From Megalobrama amblycephala (Eukaryota; Chordata; Actinopteri; Cypriniformes; Xenocyprididae), in contig NC_063058.1 of NCBI RefSeq assembly GCF_018812025.1, positions 16,640,797-16,704,796 on the forward strand: 64,000 nucleotides of DNA. Direction: 5' to 3'. This document shows, one piece after another, positions 23,114-36,370 of this stretch. The notes below the pieces were generated by a model. That model was not told the DNA's origin. It saw only the letters and a list, made by a program, of their open reading frames with translations, and made no database searches. A program made the translations under genes and the position numbers. The stretch's first letter is position 1. Each line of letters opens with the position of its first letter.

Positions 23114-23585
23114 CTGAATGGAAAAAAGAAAACAGAGGCACTGAATTAAAGTAACACCATTTTATACCTGCTAAATGGTTTTATGAACACATCATCCACT
23201 TGGTGTGGTCTTCAGGTTTTTGTATTTGTAATAGGAACGAGAATAGGAATGCGTATCCTCCTCTGGTATATATTTATTACATTTTGGCTTAATAAAATGT
23301 TCACAACTCAGTTTGTAGCCTCATAAACCATCGACAAATTGGCCCTTTTTTTTCAGAAACTGATCTCATAAAACAGCCTCAGAACATAACAAAGGTGGTG
23401 AGTTTTCTTAATACTTATGTGTGTCCATTTCTTTCCCAGTCCACCTCCTCTACCTACTTATTATGGTTAGATTTACTGGTATGGTGGAGCAAAATTGTAG
23501 GTTTTATGTATTAGTTTTTTTCTGAAGGAAGAAGAGGGGTTTGTTGAAGTATGGAAAATGATTTTTTTAATATCTTTAATCTTAC

Positions 23586-23703
23586 CTACAACCTGAATTA
23601 TTTCTGCCAACAAAACGCCATCGGCAACATCCTGTTGGAGGTCTTTAATCAGGCGTGTGTGTCCGGACTTGGCTAGGTAGTGGTTGGCCCAATCTGTATA
23701 AAT
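23586..23703 (-). CDS. nav2: nav2 exon 2 (CH domain, part 1)
   Basis: 118 bp, acceptor AATAG/ATTTATACAG, donor GTAG/GTAAGA. It encodes IYTDWANHYLAKSGHTRLIK and DLQQDVADGVLLAEIIQVV (39 codons, phase 0 to 1; residues 78-116 of the proximal isoform). This is the first half of the calponin-homology domain, with its conserved W and the DG-LL-EI core. In the NAV family this CH domain lies N-terminally and is present in NAV2 and NAV3 but not NAV1. Both alternative first exons splice here. Confidence 0.95.
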
Positions 23704-25212
23704 CTATTCATCCAAAGAAAAACAGAGAGAGACCGAATCAGGAAAAGGCACTTAACATCTAACTCTGGGTTTAGAGCTTACATGGATGAAAGACAAACGC
23801 CACATTGTGGTCCATCAGTTACCATTTAAACATCAGAGAGTAGACAGGGAAATTTCCAAGAAAATTAATATAAGCAAACTGTCAAAAGGGTCTGGAATAT
23901 CAGGTTGTACATCTGATTGTTTTAAAAAAAAAATTATCTTGAAACATTAACACAAAAAGTGATAAACAATTTAAACAGTAGTATGCTATCTTTGGGAACA
24001 TTTGATTATTTACCATTTTTTATCCAATTATTTTTTGCATTAAAAATAGCAAAAATGTGTAAATAATAATAATAATAGTATTGTATTTATTTGAATAAAT
24101 ATTTTTTAATGTTTAAAATATAAACATTTTTATATAAACAATGGCAGTCTGATGAAAAATTTTATTGTTAAATATTTAAAAAAAATACATTAAAATATAT
24201 ATTTATATAATGTATAAAAAGATAATATATATACACAAAATATAAATGAAAAAAATGGCAATCTGAATAAATTTTATAATATTTGTTGTCGTTATTTGAA
24301 TACATATTTTGAGATATATTTTTAAAAAAAAAAAAAAAAAAAAGTGGTTGTTATTGCTTCCAGATCATTCACCACTCTCAAAAATGATAGATGAAGTTAG
24401 ACACATTGCATTGTGTGATACAGTATCCAATGTTGCATGCTCTAGTTGTATAATACAGAATGAATTGTGTATTTTATGCATACAAAATATTTGAATACTT
24501 TGTATGGTATACATACAGCAAAATTAGCATGTGTAATATGGTACTATGCCATTCCAAACATACCTGATGCCTTTTTTATTTTCTTCATAATCATCACGCA
24601 ACTACAAATGTGAGCATTGGGAGGCAGCACAGTATCAATAGGACCCTAGTCTCTGACTACCACTAGTACAGAGGTCAGAAATAAAGGGCTGTAGGTGTTT
24701 TGTTGCTGGTGTAGTTATGTCTAAATGGGTCTAAATGGGACATAAGAACTAGTGTGACTGCACATCATGCAGATCAGGGTCAAGCATGGACCATTTCAAA
24801 CTGGAGCCACTGCTGGTTTTAATACAGAGACTCCTTGTGAATTCTGCAGGGGGCTGTTTGTATTTCTGCCCACAGAGCCTGGAGAACCGCTCCACCCCTT
24901 CACTGTAAACAAAACCTCTAGGCTGCGGTGGACAGCATGTGGGAATAATAATCTTGAATAATTAAAACATAGGGGAAGAGGTATGCGTAACCAGGTTCCA
25001 TGTTAACATGAAAATGCATTACATGGTTAACGCAATAACATTACAACAAATCAGCGTTTAGCCGTCATGTTCTGTTTGGTGTCCAAATGACCCCACAATC
25101 ATTTTAATAAATTGAACATATTGGTTAATACTTTATCTATTCTTATGAGAACTGTTCATAAATGACATAACATAAATCAATCTCAAGTCAATCTCAACCA
25201 AAAAAAGAAGGG
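23704..25212. other. nav2 intron 1, exon 2 side
   Basis: AT-rich between about 23930 and 24340 with A and TA runs; otherwise no recognisable repeat, exon or motif. Confidence 0.5.
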
Positions 25213-25838
25213 TTAAAGGGTTAGTTCACCCAAAAATGAAAATTCTGTCATTAAGGGTTATTGTGGAACCCTCATGTCGTTCCACACCCGTAAGACCTTC
25301 GTTCATCTTCGGAACACAAATTAAGATATTTTTAGTTCGGAGCGTGTATCAACCTGCCAAAGTCACATGATTTCAGTAAACAAGGCTTCATTATGTTATA
25401 AGTGTTTCGAAATTTCAGCAGTTCACCACTGGGGGGCGTGACTTTGGCAGTTTGATACACGCTCCGAACCATTGATTCAAAACAAAAGATTCGTAAAGCT
25501 TCACAAAGCAGTGTTTTGACATCGCCCATCACTAGATATTGTCATAAAGTCGTTTTTTTTTTTTCGGCGCACAAAAAGTATTCTCATCGCTTCATAACAT
25601 TAAGGTTGAACCACTGTAGTCACATGAACGGTTTTAAATATGTCTTTAGTAGCTTTCTGGGCATCTGAAAGTGTTAATTCTCTTGCTGGCAATGGAGGCC
25701 TCACTGAGCCATCGGATTTTATCAAAAATATCTTAATTTGTGTTCCGAAGATGAATGAAGGTCTTACAGGCGTGGAACGACATGAGGGTGAGTAATTAAT
25801 GACAGAATTTTTTATTTTTGGGTGAACTAACCCTTTAA
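25213..25838. mobile_element. Full-length TTAA-flanked GTTCACCCAAAAATG element
   Basis: 626 bp, TTAA-AGGGTTAGTTCACCC to GGGTGAACTAACCCT-TTAA. The ends form long inverted repeats (ACACAAATTAAGATATTTTT near both ends), and the centre has a second inverted pair (GGAGCGTGTATCAA / TTGATACACGCTCC). Serves as the reference copy for the fragments elsewhere in the window. Confidence 0.85.
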
Positions 25839-27320
25839 GATTCAAGAGTAATCAAGAGTGTTTTGATGGTCAATCGACTGAAAACTAAAAAATAAAATTT
25901 TAAAAAGTATTTTACAATAACACTGCAAAAAACAAGACACTTCCAAAAAACAAAAAGTAAAGTACCATGGTATTACCATGGTTTTGTTGGACTTTTACCA
26001 TGCTAATGCCATTTGAAGTATCACAGACTTGTAATACCACGTAAATACCAAATTTAAATATGGATACCGAATTAAGGTACTATTTGGCATTTGGATAGCA
26101 TCACCAAACTGGAACCGCCAAAGCACTTTTTTTTTTTAAAATAGAGCAAAGCTGCTACATTGAATTTCTCCATTTAAGGTTCTATTCAAGTTTTTAAAGA
26201 TCAGCTCAATAAAACACGAGCAATTCAATTTGTGCAGGACAATTTAGAGAGCAAAAAGTGCTCCCTAAACTTGTGTAATGGACTTTCCATTCCTTGTCTT
26301 TTTTGGTAATTCCCATAATTTCCAAACACAAGACTAAAAGCAGATATTTAACAAACTAGTAACGGCAATCGTCACGTTGTTTTACAAGGCAGTCAACCAT
26401 GTCTGAAATGGCAACCTAATCCTCACACCAACGCTGTCCCAAAACACATTCAGTGACATCTGCGTTAATGAGAAGCATTTTCCAGCTTCCTAGCCAGAAC
26501 AAAGAGGGACAGAGGTGAAGTCTGAGGGCATAGTAATATATTAGTACGAGTGTTTGCTAAAGGGTGCCCACTATTGGCCTCTGGGACTGGTGTGTGTGGC
26601 GTCCCATCCATATGGCCAAATGCCCACCTGCAGTGCGGCTCACCGCCACTAATGGAGCACTGTAGTAAAACCTCCATGACCGTGTCTATGTGTGCGTGTG
26701 TGCTGTAATTACAGGCCAACTGGCTGAGCTTTTCATTCTGCCCCGCCACATGAAGAACTTGGCTCTTCACTACCTTCAAAGCTCTACTGAACGTATGAAG
26801 CTATATAAGCACATGTACGCATACACACAGACATAAACTTACACACTGCTGCCGTGGACCAAAGGAAGAACATTGCGACTTTTCATAGGCAATTTGCTTT
26901 GACCAGGTCAGCAGGATCTATTCTTACAAAGCATAATATTTTTAACATGTAAATGTATAAACACATGAGCTTTCAGCGGGAAGCTCTACAAACAGTAGTC
27001 ACAATGGTGGTAATGTGGCCAAAGAGAAACAGTTTCGAAGACGTGAATACAATTTACACACATATTGTGGCGTAGTGGTATTCCTACACCATCCCTACAG
27101 TTGCTGTAGGTCAAGTCATGGTGGAATTTGGGCACATCGCATAGACAAGCTTTACTCTGCAAGATATATTTGTTTGTCATGCTGAAGTTCAAACTTTGCA
27201 GATACAAATACATGGGTTTTTCTGTTCATTAATATTCCAAAAAACACAATTAGCACCTTGGATGGAAGCCTGTTTCCACCATAGAGTAAAAAATAAATGA
27301 TAGGTTTTTGTATAAAGTTA
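25839..27320. other. nav2 intron 1, middle, no gene found
   Basis: Includes a 104-codon minus-strand open frame (26465-26779) with no domain, splice sites or paralogue. The 26460-26780 segment is non-repetitive and could be conserved non-coding DNA, which cannot be judged from one sequence. Confidence 0.35.
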
Positions 27321-27326
27321 TATTGT

Positions 27327-28612
27327 GAGATTTAAAAACAAAATATCATTGTGAGATATAAAGTAACACTGTGAGAGATTAGTCACAATTGTGAGATATA
27401 TAGTTGCAACTACAAGAAACAAAGTCGTAGTTGTGAGATATAAAGTCGCAATTGTGAGAAACAAGTCAAAAATGTCAGATATAAAACAGCAATTACAAGA
27501 AACAGCTGTAATTGTGAGATATAAACTCACATTGTGAGATATAAAGTCGCAATTGTGAGAAACAGTCGAAAATGTCAAATATAAAACAGTAATTACAAGA
27601 AACAGTCATAGAGATTTAAAGTAACATTGTGAGATATAAAGTTGCAAAAATAAGAGTCTCAATTATGAGATAAAAAGTTACAAGAAAGTTGTAGTTGCGA
27701 GACGAGATAAAAATTACCAATTACAAGAAACAAAGTTGTAATTGTGAGATTTAAAGTCACATTGCGAGATATAAAGTTACAAAAATAAGAAAGTCTCAAT
27801 TATGAGATAAAAAGTTACGAGAAAATTGTAGTTGCGAGATAAAAAGTAGCAATTACAAGAAACAAAGTTGTAATTGTGAGATTTAAACAACATTGCGAGA
27901 TATAAAGTTACAAAAATAAGAAAGTCTCAATTATGAGATAAAAAGTTACGAGAAAATTGTAGTTGCGAGATAAAAAGTAGCAATTACAAGAAACAAAGTT
28001 GTAATTGTGAGATTTAAAGTCACATTGCGAGATATAAAGTTACAAAAATAAGAAAGTCTCAATTATGAGATAAAAAGTTACGAAGAAAATTGTAGTTGCG
28101 AGATAAAAAGTAGCAATTACAAGAAACAAAGTTGTAATTGTGAGATTTAAAGTCACATTGCGAGATATAAAGTTACAAAAATAAGAAAGTCTCAATTATG
28201 AGATAAAAAGTTACGAGAAAATTGTAGTTGCGAGATAAAAAGTAGCAATTACAAGAAACAAAGTTGTAATTGTGAGATTTAAAGTCACATTGCGAGATAT
28301 CAAGTTGCAATTGCGAGAAGCAAGTCACACTGCAAGATATAAGGTCGCAAGTATAAGAAACAGTCACAATTGTTCGATAAAAAGTTACGAGAAAGTTATA
28401 GGTACGTACAAGAAAGAGTCATTTTAACATATAAAGTAGCCATTACAAGACACAAAGTGAAAATTCACAATGCAAGATCATAACTCAAGTATGAGAAACA
28501 AAGTCGCAATTGTGAGACATAAAGTTGCCATTATGAGAAACAAAGTCGTAATTGTGATATATCAAGTCACATTGTAAGAAACAAAGTCGTAATTGTCATA
28601 ATTACAAGAAAA
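27327..28612. repeat. Minisatellite: GTGAGATATAAAGTCGCAATT units with 132 bp higher-order repeat
   Basis: Tandem array of about 22 bp units of the form AATTGTGAGATATAAAGTCGC and AGAAACAAAGTC. Between about 27720 and 28320 the units are organised into a repeat of about 132 bp: TTACAAGAAACAAAGTTG recurs near 27721, 27853, 27984, 28117 and 28249. Outside this core the array is irregular. It lies just inside intron 1 from exon 1 and produces spurious hydrophobic open frames. Confidence 0.92.
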
Positions 28613-28857
28613 ACCTGTTGTAGTCAATTATATTTTTGATGAGGTCTTTTAAAGGGTGCAAGACAATCAAAAGTACTATAAAAATGAAATGAGCAACAAC
28701 TTATTGACCTAGTGGTCAATGCACAAATTATTTATTACTTTTTTCTTTAAAACTGTCTGAGGGTGAAATCAACCTATCCCTACAGGAAGATCATCTATTA
28801 GAACAAGAATCAATGCAACCACAAAGCCACATACAAATTAAGCATCAGTGTTCCAAC

Positions 28858-29088
28858 CTGAGGGTCTCCTGATGTTTCTTTGGCAGTCTGGTACTTTTTC
28901 TGTAAAGCTGCAGTGCCTTGACTTTGCTGTCTGGAGATGGGAGACTTCAGGGGGATGAGGCTGGGCTGCATGGGCTTCAGAGGTCCATTCTGGTGGGTCG
29001 CTACCCTAGATGGAATGGGTAGAGCGGTACCATGCACGGGTTTGGGCAATCCCGACTTCATCTTGGAGGCGACTAGAATAGCAGGCAT
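28858..29088 (-). CDS. nav2: nav2 exon 1 (proximal first coding exon, MPAILVASKM...)
   Basis: 77 codons from ATG at 29088 (context AAGAAAATGCC, A at -3) to DPQ, ending at donor CAG/GTTGGA in phase 0. MPAILVASKMKSGLPKPVH is nearly identical to the start of mammalian NAV2. The rest of the exon is Pro/Ser/Gln-rich and unstructured-looking. The human exon also ends in ...DTQ before IYTDWANHYL, so the junction DPQ|IYTDW supports splicing to exon 2 at 23703. The in-frame reading beyond the donor reaches a stop at 28810 and is intronic. Confidence 0.93.
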
Positions 29089-29299
29089 TTTCTTATCCTT
29101 TTACATTCAACCACGCACACGCTGGCAAAAAGTTGTCTGGTTGCAGAGGCACAAGTCTCGGAGCAACCACACACGCTGACTTAACAGCTGGAGCAATGCA
29201 GTGGGAAGTGTGTCCACAAACTACATTCATACAGCACTGGAAAGCTTGGCAGCACACAGACGTCTTGCTAAACCTTCTAATAATGTGATTTTCCCATGA

Positions 29300-29520
29300 C
29301 AATCAGCCAAATCCTTCCCCGTCATCAGCATCTTCAGTGTTTTTCTTGTCCAATGAAGCTCTACTCCATATTTGAGTTGAGATCTGGACTCCGCCCGCCA
29401 CCTGCTCCTAGTTCCACAGCAGCGAGGAGTCGCCCAATATAGCCCAGCGCAGCCGCTGCTGAGAAGCGGACACTCTCTGGCAGGCAGAAATCACAGATAA
29501 GTGGGAAGGCAGGATGCAAT
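29300..29520 (-). promoter_or_regulatory. Candidate proximal nav2 promoter / 5' UTR start
   Basis: About 200-430 bp upstream of the MPAIL start the base composition becomes GC-richer than the surrounding intron. It contains a GC-box-like CCGCCCGCC, a CCAAT on the plus strand and several CpGs. No TATA box at a convincing distance. The transcription start is not determined from sequence. Confidence 0.35.
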
Positions 29521-31398
29521 TTGTTGTCAGAGCAGAAGAAACCTACAGTTTGTACATGGAAGTGTAACCAGCCTCCAGATGCAGTGGCAGCAAGGCATGA
29601 CTCTCAAGCTTGAGAAGGATTAACAAGCCATTAGCAAGACAGCAGATGTGACTTATGGGAAAACTAGACGCTAACACCCCTGGGTGACAGCCTAATCAAC
29701 CATAATATCACCCTTCTTGCCAATGCACCAGAGAAACGGACAATTAACAAGCAAAGAAGAAAAGTCTTGCTTTAGCTTACAGCTTTTAAAACTTTTAAAA
29801 CCCTTAAATATGATTTTTTCAAAATATTAAAAGCAGCTACATAATTTAATAATCAACACATTAAAATAATTGTGATTAATGTCATGATTTCCAAAGCAGA
29901 ATTTGTAAAAAATATATAAAAATAAATAAATATTATAATATATACACATACATTTTTTATAATATTTACATAAAATTTTAAAAAAGTTTAAAAATAACTA
30001 TAACTATTATAAACAATAAATATAAAATATATAAAAAATAATTAGAATTATTAGAATATGTATATTCTAATATTTAAATAAAAATGACAAATGTTTATAT
30101 AATAAAATATATATTTAAAATGTAAAAATAAATTATTAGAATAATAATTTGAATTTTAATGTTTATATTTTACAAATATATTTAAAATATAACGATATAT
30201 AAAAATAAATAATTATTAGAGTAATTATTCAAATATTTAAATAGAATAATACAATTTTTCTTTGAACGTTTTCCCAATTTGAAAACCCCTCTCACTCTAA
30301 TTCTGTTCCAAGAAAATCCAAATGGATACTTTTTAACAATCTGGCTTTGCGATCATAACTAACTACAAGTACAACTAAATAAGGCAAAATGGTAAGGAGA
30401 ATTGTTTGTTCTTGTTGTCATCTCAACAAAGCAATTTAGCCACTGCCAAAAACATCTATTAGGTATTATTAAAATCAGTAAAAGACCCAAACTGCCTCGA
30501 AGCCTAAGTATTTTTACTTGCAGTTAAAATTTTGCATGCGGTTTTACCATGATTGAAATGTTAAGTCTCATTCGCCCTGTTTTTCGGAAGTCGCTGAATT
30601 CCCATGCCCGGTTGCGTTTCTAACAGCATGCTGAGAGAGGGAGTGTTTGGTTATTCACGCAGCCCGAGCCGAGGCTTTGGGAGGATGAAATTCTGTTGGA
30701 GCAGCAGTTTTGAGTGTCTGCAGATTGAACCCAATAATCCCTGTGGGGACGAGTGAAACCCACCGCCTCTCTGCAGCCGGGCACTGATGCATTGTTTCCT
30801 CTGAGAGAGAACCACTGTTCACCGACTCCAACACTATGTTGAATGTGCAAAACTGGAGATGATGCCAGTCCAGCATGGATCTCAAAAACCAAAATATTAA
30901 CTACTACTGAACAGATGTGTTAGCCAATGTTTACTTATAAACAGAGCAATGAAAATGGGTGATATCTCAAGCTCATCGCAACAGGTGCAAAAGATCCAAA
31001 TTCTGTGACTACTGCACCACCAAACCCTCCTCTTGTCTTCCATTGGTTGAACAACAAACAGATATTTTTGCACCAATGTTGGCATGTTGGACTTGGATTC
31101 TCATTATACTCATTTCAGATCATTAAAACAGCACTGGGAATCAAGCAGAGGACACAGTAATAAACCTACTGCAGGAATGGTGGGTGGTAGGTGCAGGTTG
31201 CTAGGTTGAGGCTTTGGTAAACACACATGTGCAACCACAACACACAGCATGGGATCAATTTTACAGACCCATGTTGTTAAACTGGATTTGATCATTGAAC
31301 CCACAAGAATACTCCTTGAAGGCAAACTGCTTTTGGACGGCAACATCTATAGCAGTAGCACATGACCAATCTATTTCACCCACATTTCATTTTTTAAA
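29521..31398. other. Intron of the distal nav2 transcript, AT-rich, no gene found
   Basis: Very AT-rich at about 29800-30260 (ATAAATAATTATT-like runs). The rest is non-repetitive with short open frames lacking coding support. At 31399 TTAAATGGGCTATATGTAGA looks like the left end of a TTAA-type element whose remainder is replaced by the minisatellite. Confidence 0.45.
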
Positions 31399-31550
31399 AT
31401 CCTTAAATGGGCTATATGTAGAATTCCGAAATCCTTGATATTAACATGGTGGCCGTTAAGCGAACTGCAGCCAGCAAAGGAAAATTAACTGTTTTTCCAT
31501 CTACATAGTAAATAAATAGATTCTGGGCTAGCAAGTAAAAGGTAAAATTT

Positions 31551-32528
31551 GGATGGATGGATAGATTTTTTTTTCTTAGATATTGGGTGGATGGATGGAT
31601 GGATTTTTTTTTCTTAGATATTGGGTGGATGGATGGACGGATTTTTTTTCTTAGATATTGGGTGGATGGATGGATGGATTTTTTTTTCTTAGATATTGGG
31701 TGGATGGATGGATGGATTTTTTTTCTTAGATATTGGGTGGATGGATGGATGGATGGATGATGGATGTATTTGTATTTTTTTCTTAGATATTGGGTGGATG
31801 GATGGATGGATTTTTTTTCTTAGATATTGGGTGGATGGATGGATGGATTTTTTTTCTTAGATATTGGGTGGATGGATGGATGGATTGTTTTTTCTTAGAT
31901 ATTGGGTGGATGGATTTTTTTTCTTAGATATTGGGTGGATGGATTTTTTTTTTCTTAGATATTGGGTGGATGGATTTTTTTTTCTTAGATATTGGGTGGG
32001 TGGATGGATGGATTTTTTTTCTTAGATATTGGGTGGATGGATTTTTTTTTCTTAGATATTGGGTGGGTGGATGGATGGATTTTTTTTCTTAGATATTGGA
32101 TGGATGGATGGATGGATGGATGGATGGATGGATGGATTTTTTTTTCTTAGATATTGGGTGGATGGATGGATTTTTTTCTTAGATATTGGGTGGATGGATG
32201 GATTTTTTTTCTTAGATATTGGGTGGATGGATGGATGGATTTTTTTTCTTAGATATTGGATGGATGGATGGATGGATGGATGGATGGATTTTTTTTCTTA
32301 GATATTGGATGGATGGATGGATGGATGGATTTTTTTTTCTTAGATATTGGGTGGATGGATGGATTTTTTTTCTTAGATATTGGGTGGATGGATGGATGAA
32401 TTTTTTTTCTTAGATATTGGGTAAAGAGTTGGAAGGATGGATGGATGGATGGATGGATGGATGGATTTTTTCTTAGATATTGGGTAAAAAGATAGATGGA
32501 TGGATGGATGGATGGATGGACGGACGGA
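31551..32528. repeat. Minisatellite: TTTTTTTTCTTAGATATTGGGTGGATGGATGGA
   Basis: About two dozen copies of CTTAGATATTGG joined by T-runs and variable numbers of GGAT. The unit is roughly 30-60 bp, its length changing mainly in the TGGA count. Open frames here (WMDG...FFFL; HPSIHPS on the other strand) are artefacts of the array. Confidence 0.97.
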
Positions 32529-34448
32529 CTAACTGAAAATAAAATAGAAACTAACTTCAAAACAATACTGTAACAAGACTTCTGTAACAAGCTAACAAAA
32601 TTTCTTTTACTTTATCCACCATCTTGGAGTCATTTTTCACTAGATTCACACAATGCAATCTCTATGAAATATATACACTGCTTTAAAATATGGCCAAAAT
32701 TGAAGCTTAAATGCTGTTTTTGTAGGTAGCTCGCTAGGTTATGGAACAGCAAATTATCATATTTTCCTCTTTAAGACCAGAGAAAGTCTGTGCACACCAC
32801 AGGGGGTCATCTGACACTGACTGTCCAGTTCATTAACAACTCTTTCACCAAAGTTAGCCTTTAAACAGAGCCCAAGAGAATCAGCTTATTCCATATGGTC
32901 ACTTGTTGTGAGTGGACATCTGCCCACTTCACACTCAATATGTTTCTGTGGACAGAGTGTGCCAGGTTACTTCTTAGGACACAGTTACATTAAACTGTAA
33001 GGACAGGTCAGCATCACGCTGGTCTCGGGATGGACAATGAACCTGCTGAACCTACGGTGTCTAGCATTATCCTGTTACCAGTGTAACAGTGTATAACTTT
33101 ACGAAAGTAGCAAGTTATCACCATGCTACACTTTTAAAAATAAAGGTTCTTTAAAATGCATCGATTAGTGGTTCAACGAATAACAAAACTCATATATTAT
33201 GTTTTTGAGTCATGGGTCGGATCAGTTTTTGGATCAGCAAAAAAAAAAAGAAAAAAAAACAATTACAAGCATCGATAAATACAGTATAACAAAGTAAGGT
33301 CTAACTGTAGTATTCAGGTACAGAAATGTAATAATTAGGCCTAAATGTAAAATTCCATTACTATAGTGTTCACTGTATAAATTAAATCTAGATTAATCTT
33401 TGTTAAAGCTGTGTTTTGTTGATTGATTATCATTAATGATAGTTGAGTTCTCTTTTGCTTCTTCTTGCACTGGAATATTTTCAAATTGCTTGAATATGTA
33501 AATTGGTGAGACAAAACACATGTAAATGATAAACTTTCGATTTATAATGGTTAAACTTTGCAATCCGCGAATCACATGCGTGCCGAACTGTTGGGGTCAA
33601 CGATCCGTTCAACCCCAAATATCGACGTTTTACCTTTAGCATCAATAGAAACTTTCCATTGCACAAAATATTGTTTACAGTGGAAAAAGGTTATTTAGAT
33701 TTTTAGGTTCTTCTATGGCATCACTCACGAAAACCCACTTTTGGAACAATTTGAACCAGAGGGCATCAATGGACCATATCAGACAAAAGTGTGTGCAGGA
33801 TGTGAAACAGACACACCACTTCAGCAAATCTCCACAGTGCTGCTGCCGGACAGTCACAGGACAATCAGCTACACTCTTGCTGACCGAAACACAATCACGT
33901 CCGGAACCAAAACTATGCAGGCACTTTGAGGTACATCTTCATGCATACGTGGACACACACTTGCTCCCATTCCTGTTAGTAATTCAGACCAAAAAAAAAA
34001 ATGTCTAATTCTCCAACATTGTTGCATTATATTATATCGTATATGTGCTCTCCAAAACTGATCAACACAAAACAGTATATTCAGGCATATTCTTCAATAC
34101 TGTCCAACATTAAACAGAGCACATGGCCAAATGTCAGCTGCACATCGACAGTGGCAAGCTTCTGCTGAACAGGATGCAGACCCAGAGATAGCGATACACT
34201 ATCAGGAGAATGACTGATGCCAAAAGCAGTCCGTAGTGCTTTTTAAAACCTACTCAGAGACGTGCCTCTTCAGAAACATTAGGTCTCTTATTTCAAAAGA
34301 AGATTATAATTAGCAGTGTTTTGCCACATATTGCTATGGATTAATTGTCTATTGAAAAACATTATACTCTCCTGAAATTAAAGTAGATATTTTAAAGACA
34401 GGTGGCACTTTATAAATCAATCAATCAACCAAACTTAATAATGAATTT
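32529..34448. other. Intron of the distal nav2 transcript, no gene found
   Basis: Mostly single-copy-looking sequence. The short overlapping open frames at 33715-34008 and 33393-33857 show no domains or splice sites. Confidence 0.4.
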
Positions 34449-35429
34449 TTAAAGGTGCCCTAGATTATGTTTTTAAAAGATGTAATATAAGTCTAAGGTG
34501 TCCCCTGAATGTGTCTGTGAAGTTTCAGCTCAAAATACCACATAGATTTTTTTAAATTCATTTTTTTAACTGCCTATTTTGGGGCATCATTATAAACGCG
34601 CCGATTTTATGCTGCGGCCCCTTTAAATCCCGTGCTCTCCGCCCACAGAGCTCGCGCTTGCCTTAAACAGTGCCTTAACAAAGTTTACACAGCTACTATA
34701 ATCCTCAAAATGGATCTTTACAAAGTGTTCGTCATGCATGCGGCATGCATGCGTCGGATTATGTGAGTATTGTATACTGTTATATTGTTTACTTCTGATT
34801 TTGAATGAGTTTGATAGTGCTCCGTGGCTAACGGCTAATGCTACACTGTTGGAGAGATTTATAAAGAATGAAGTTGTGTTTATGAATTATACAGACTGCA
34901 AGTGTTTAAAAATGAAAATAGCGACGGCTCTCTTGTCTCCGTGAATACAGTAAGAAACGATGGTAACTTTAACCACATTTAACAGTACATTAGCAACATG
35001 CTAACGAAACATTTAGAAAGACAGTTTACAAATATCACTAAAAATATCATGTTATCATGGATCATGTCAGTTATTATTGCTCCATCTGCCATTTTTCGCT
35101 ATTGTTCTTGCTTGCTTACCTAGTCTGATGATTTGGTTGTGCACATCCAGACGTTAATACTGGCTGCCCTTGTCTAATGCCTTTTAAAATGTTGGAAACG
35201 TGGGCTGGCATATGCAAATATTGGGGGCGTACACCCAGACAGTTACGCAACAGTCGGTATTATGTTGAGATTCGCCTGTTCTTCTGAGGTCTTTTAAACA
35301 AATGAGATTTATATAAGAAGGAGGAAACAATGGAGTTTGAGACTCACTGTATGTCATTTCCATGTACTGAACTCTTGTTATTTAACTATGCCAAGATAAA
35401 TTCAATTTTTCATTCGAGGGCACCTTTAA
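34449..35429 (+). mobile_element. TTAA element family b, copy D
   Basis: About 981 bp, TTAA-AGGTGCCCTAGA to TCGAGGGCACCT-TTAA. Octamer ATGCAAAT at 35212-35219; the D-box position reads GTTACGCAAC (35242-35251) in place of GTTACGTAAC. Confidence 0.85.
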
Positions 35430-36370
35430 GATGTGCCCATAGTGGTCATCTGCAAAAGATGGTTAAACTTAGAGTTTAACCTAGTAAACTCAGGGTCATT
35501 ATGGAGGTTTGTTCCACCCCATGCATTTCCTTTCACAAGCTCGGTGAGAGGCAGCAGACGGACTCTTGGCACTGCAGTTTATTCCACTTTTCCAAGCCAA
35601 TGATTAGATTACAGTTTGCATGCCAATTCAACAAACAATCTTGTTACAGGCTTATATGCTGGGTTCAGGGACAGAAAGATCACACCTTCTGAGGGATCAC
35701 AGCTAAATACACTGCCATTCATGTCAAATGTAAACAGTGGTGATACAATGTTCATGTAAATATCCTTTTGAGCAATAAATATTCTTTAAAGGTATATTTC
35801 AATCAAAAATTAAATGTGGGTAAGTATTAAATGAGTAAATGATCCTTTTAACTTTGTGTTGCCAGTCAGGAAGAGACTCTCAAAATGATTTGACTTTCAT
35901 TTCATAAATGTTCTTTTCCACAAAACAGAGACGAAGGAGACGATGGAGAAAAAGGATAAAGGAGGAGTCTCTACTGTAACAAGGTGTTTCCAAAGTAAAT
36001 GAATGTGTTGTTTTGCTAAGAATCAAACACAGAAGGTCACACCAAACACCACCTGCTTTTGAATCCTCTTATCACGACCACACATCTCCAGCTCAGTCTG
36101 CAGTCAGCAATGATAAGCAACATTCACAAACTGCTGATAGCATAAGAGCTTTAGTGACATATCACACAAGATTAGCATCTTAGCCTAATGCTTATTAGCC
36201 TGTTAGCATGTACACCCGCGCCACGCTTGCAGCTGGAGGTTTAATCTGTGAAAACATTGCTTGCTTGTTGTGATGAAAAACTTTAAAAACGAACTGGAGC
36301 TTATGAACACTAGAGATCAAGCTTGAAAAACAATATTCATTATGAATATTTTATTACATTTTTAAGTTTT

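Noticed and set aside
26465..26779. 104-codon minus-strand open frame in intron 1
   Set aside because: No start context, domain or splice signals; length is within chance for this composition.
27318..28367. Minus-strand hydrophobic open frames resembling membrane proteins
   Set aside because: Arise from the tandem GTGAGATATAAAGTC repeat; no start context or splice sites.
27327..28612. Regular spaced repeats considered as a CRISPR array
   Set aside because: No unique spacers, and the host is a vertebrate genome; it is a minisatellite.
31557..32590. Open frames with [12 protein letters not shown] (plus) and HPSIHPSI (minus)
   Set aside because: Created by the TGGA/TTTTTTCTTAGATATTGG minisatellite; no coding evidence.
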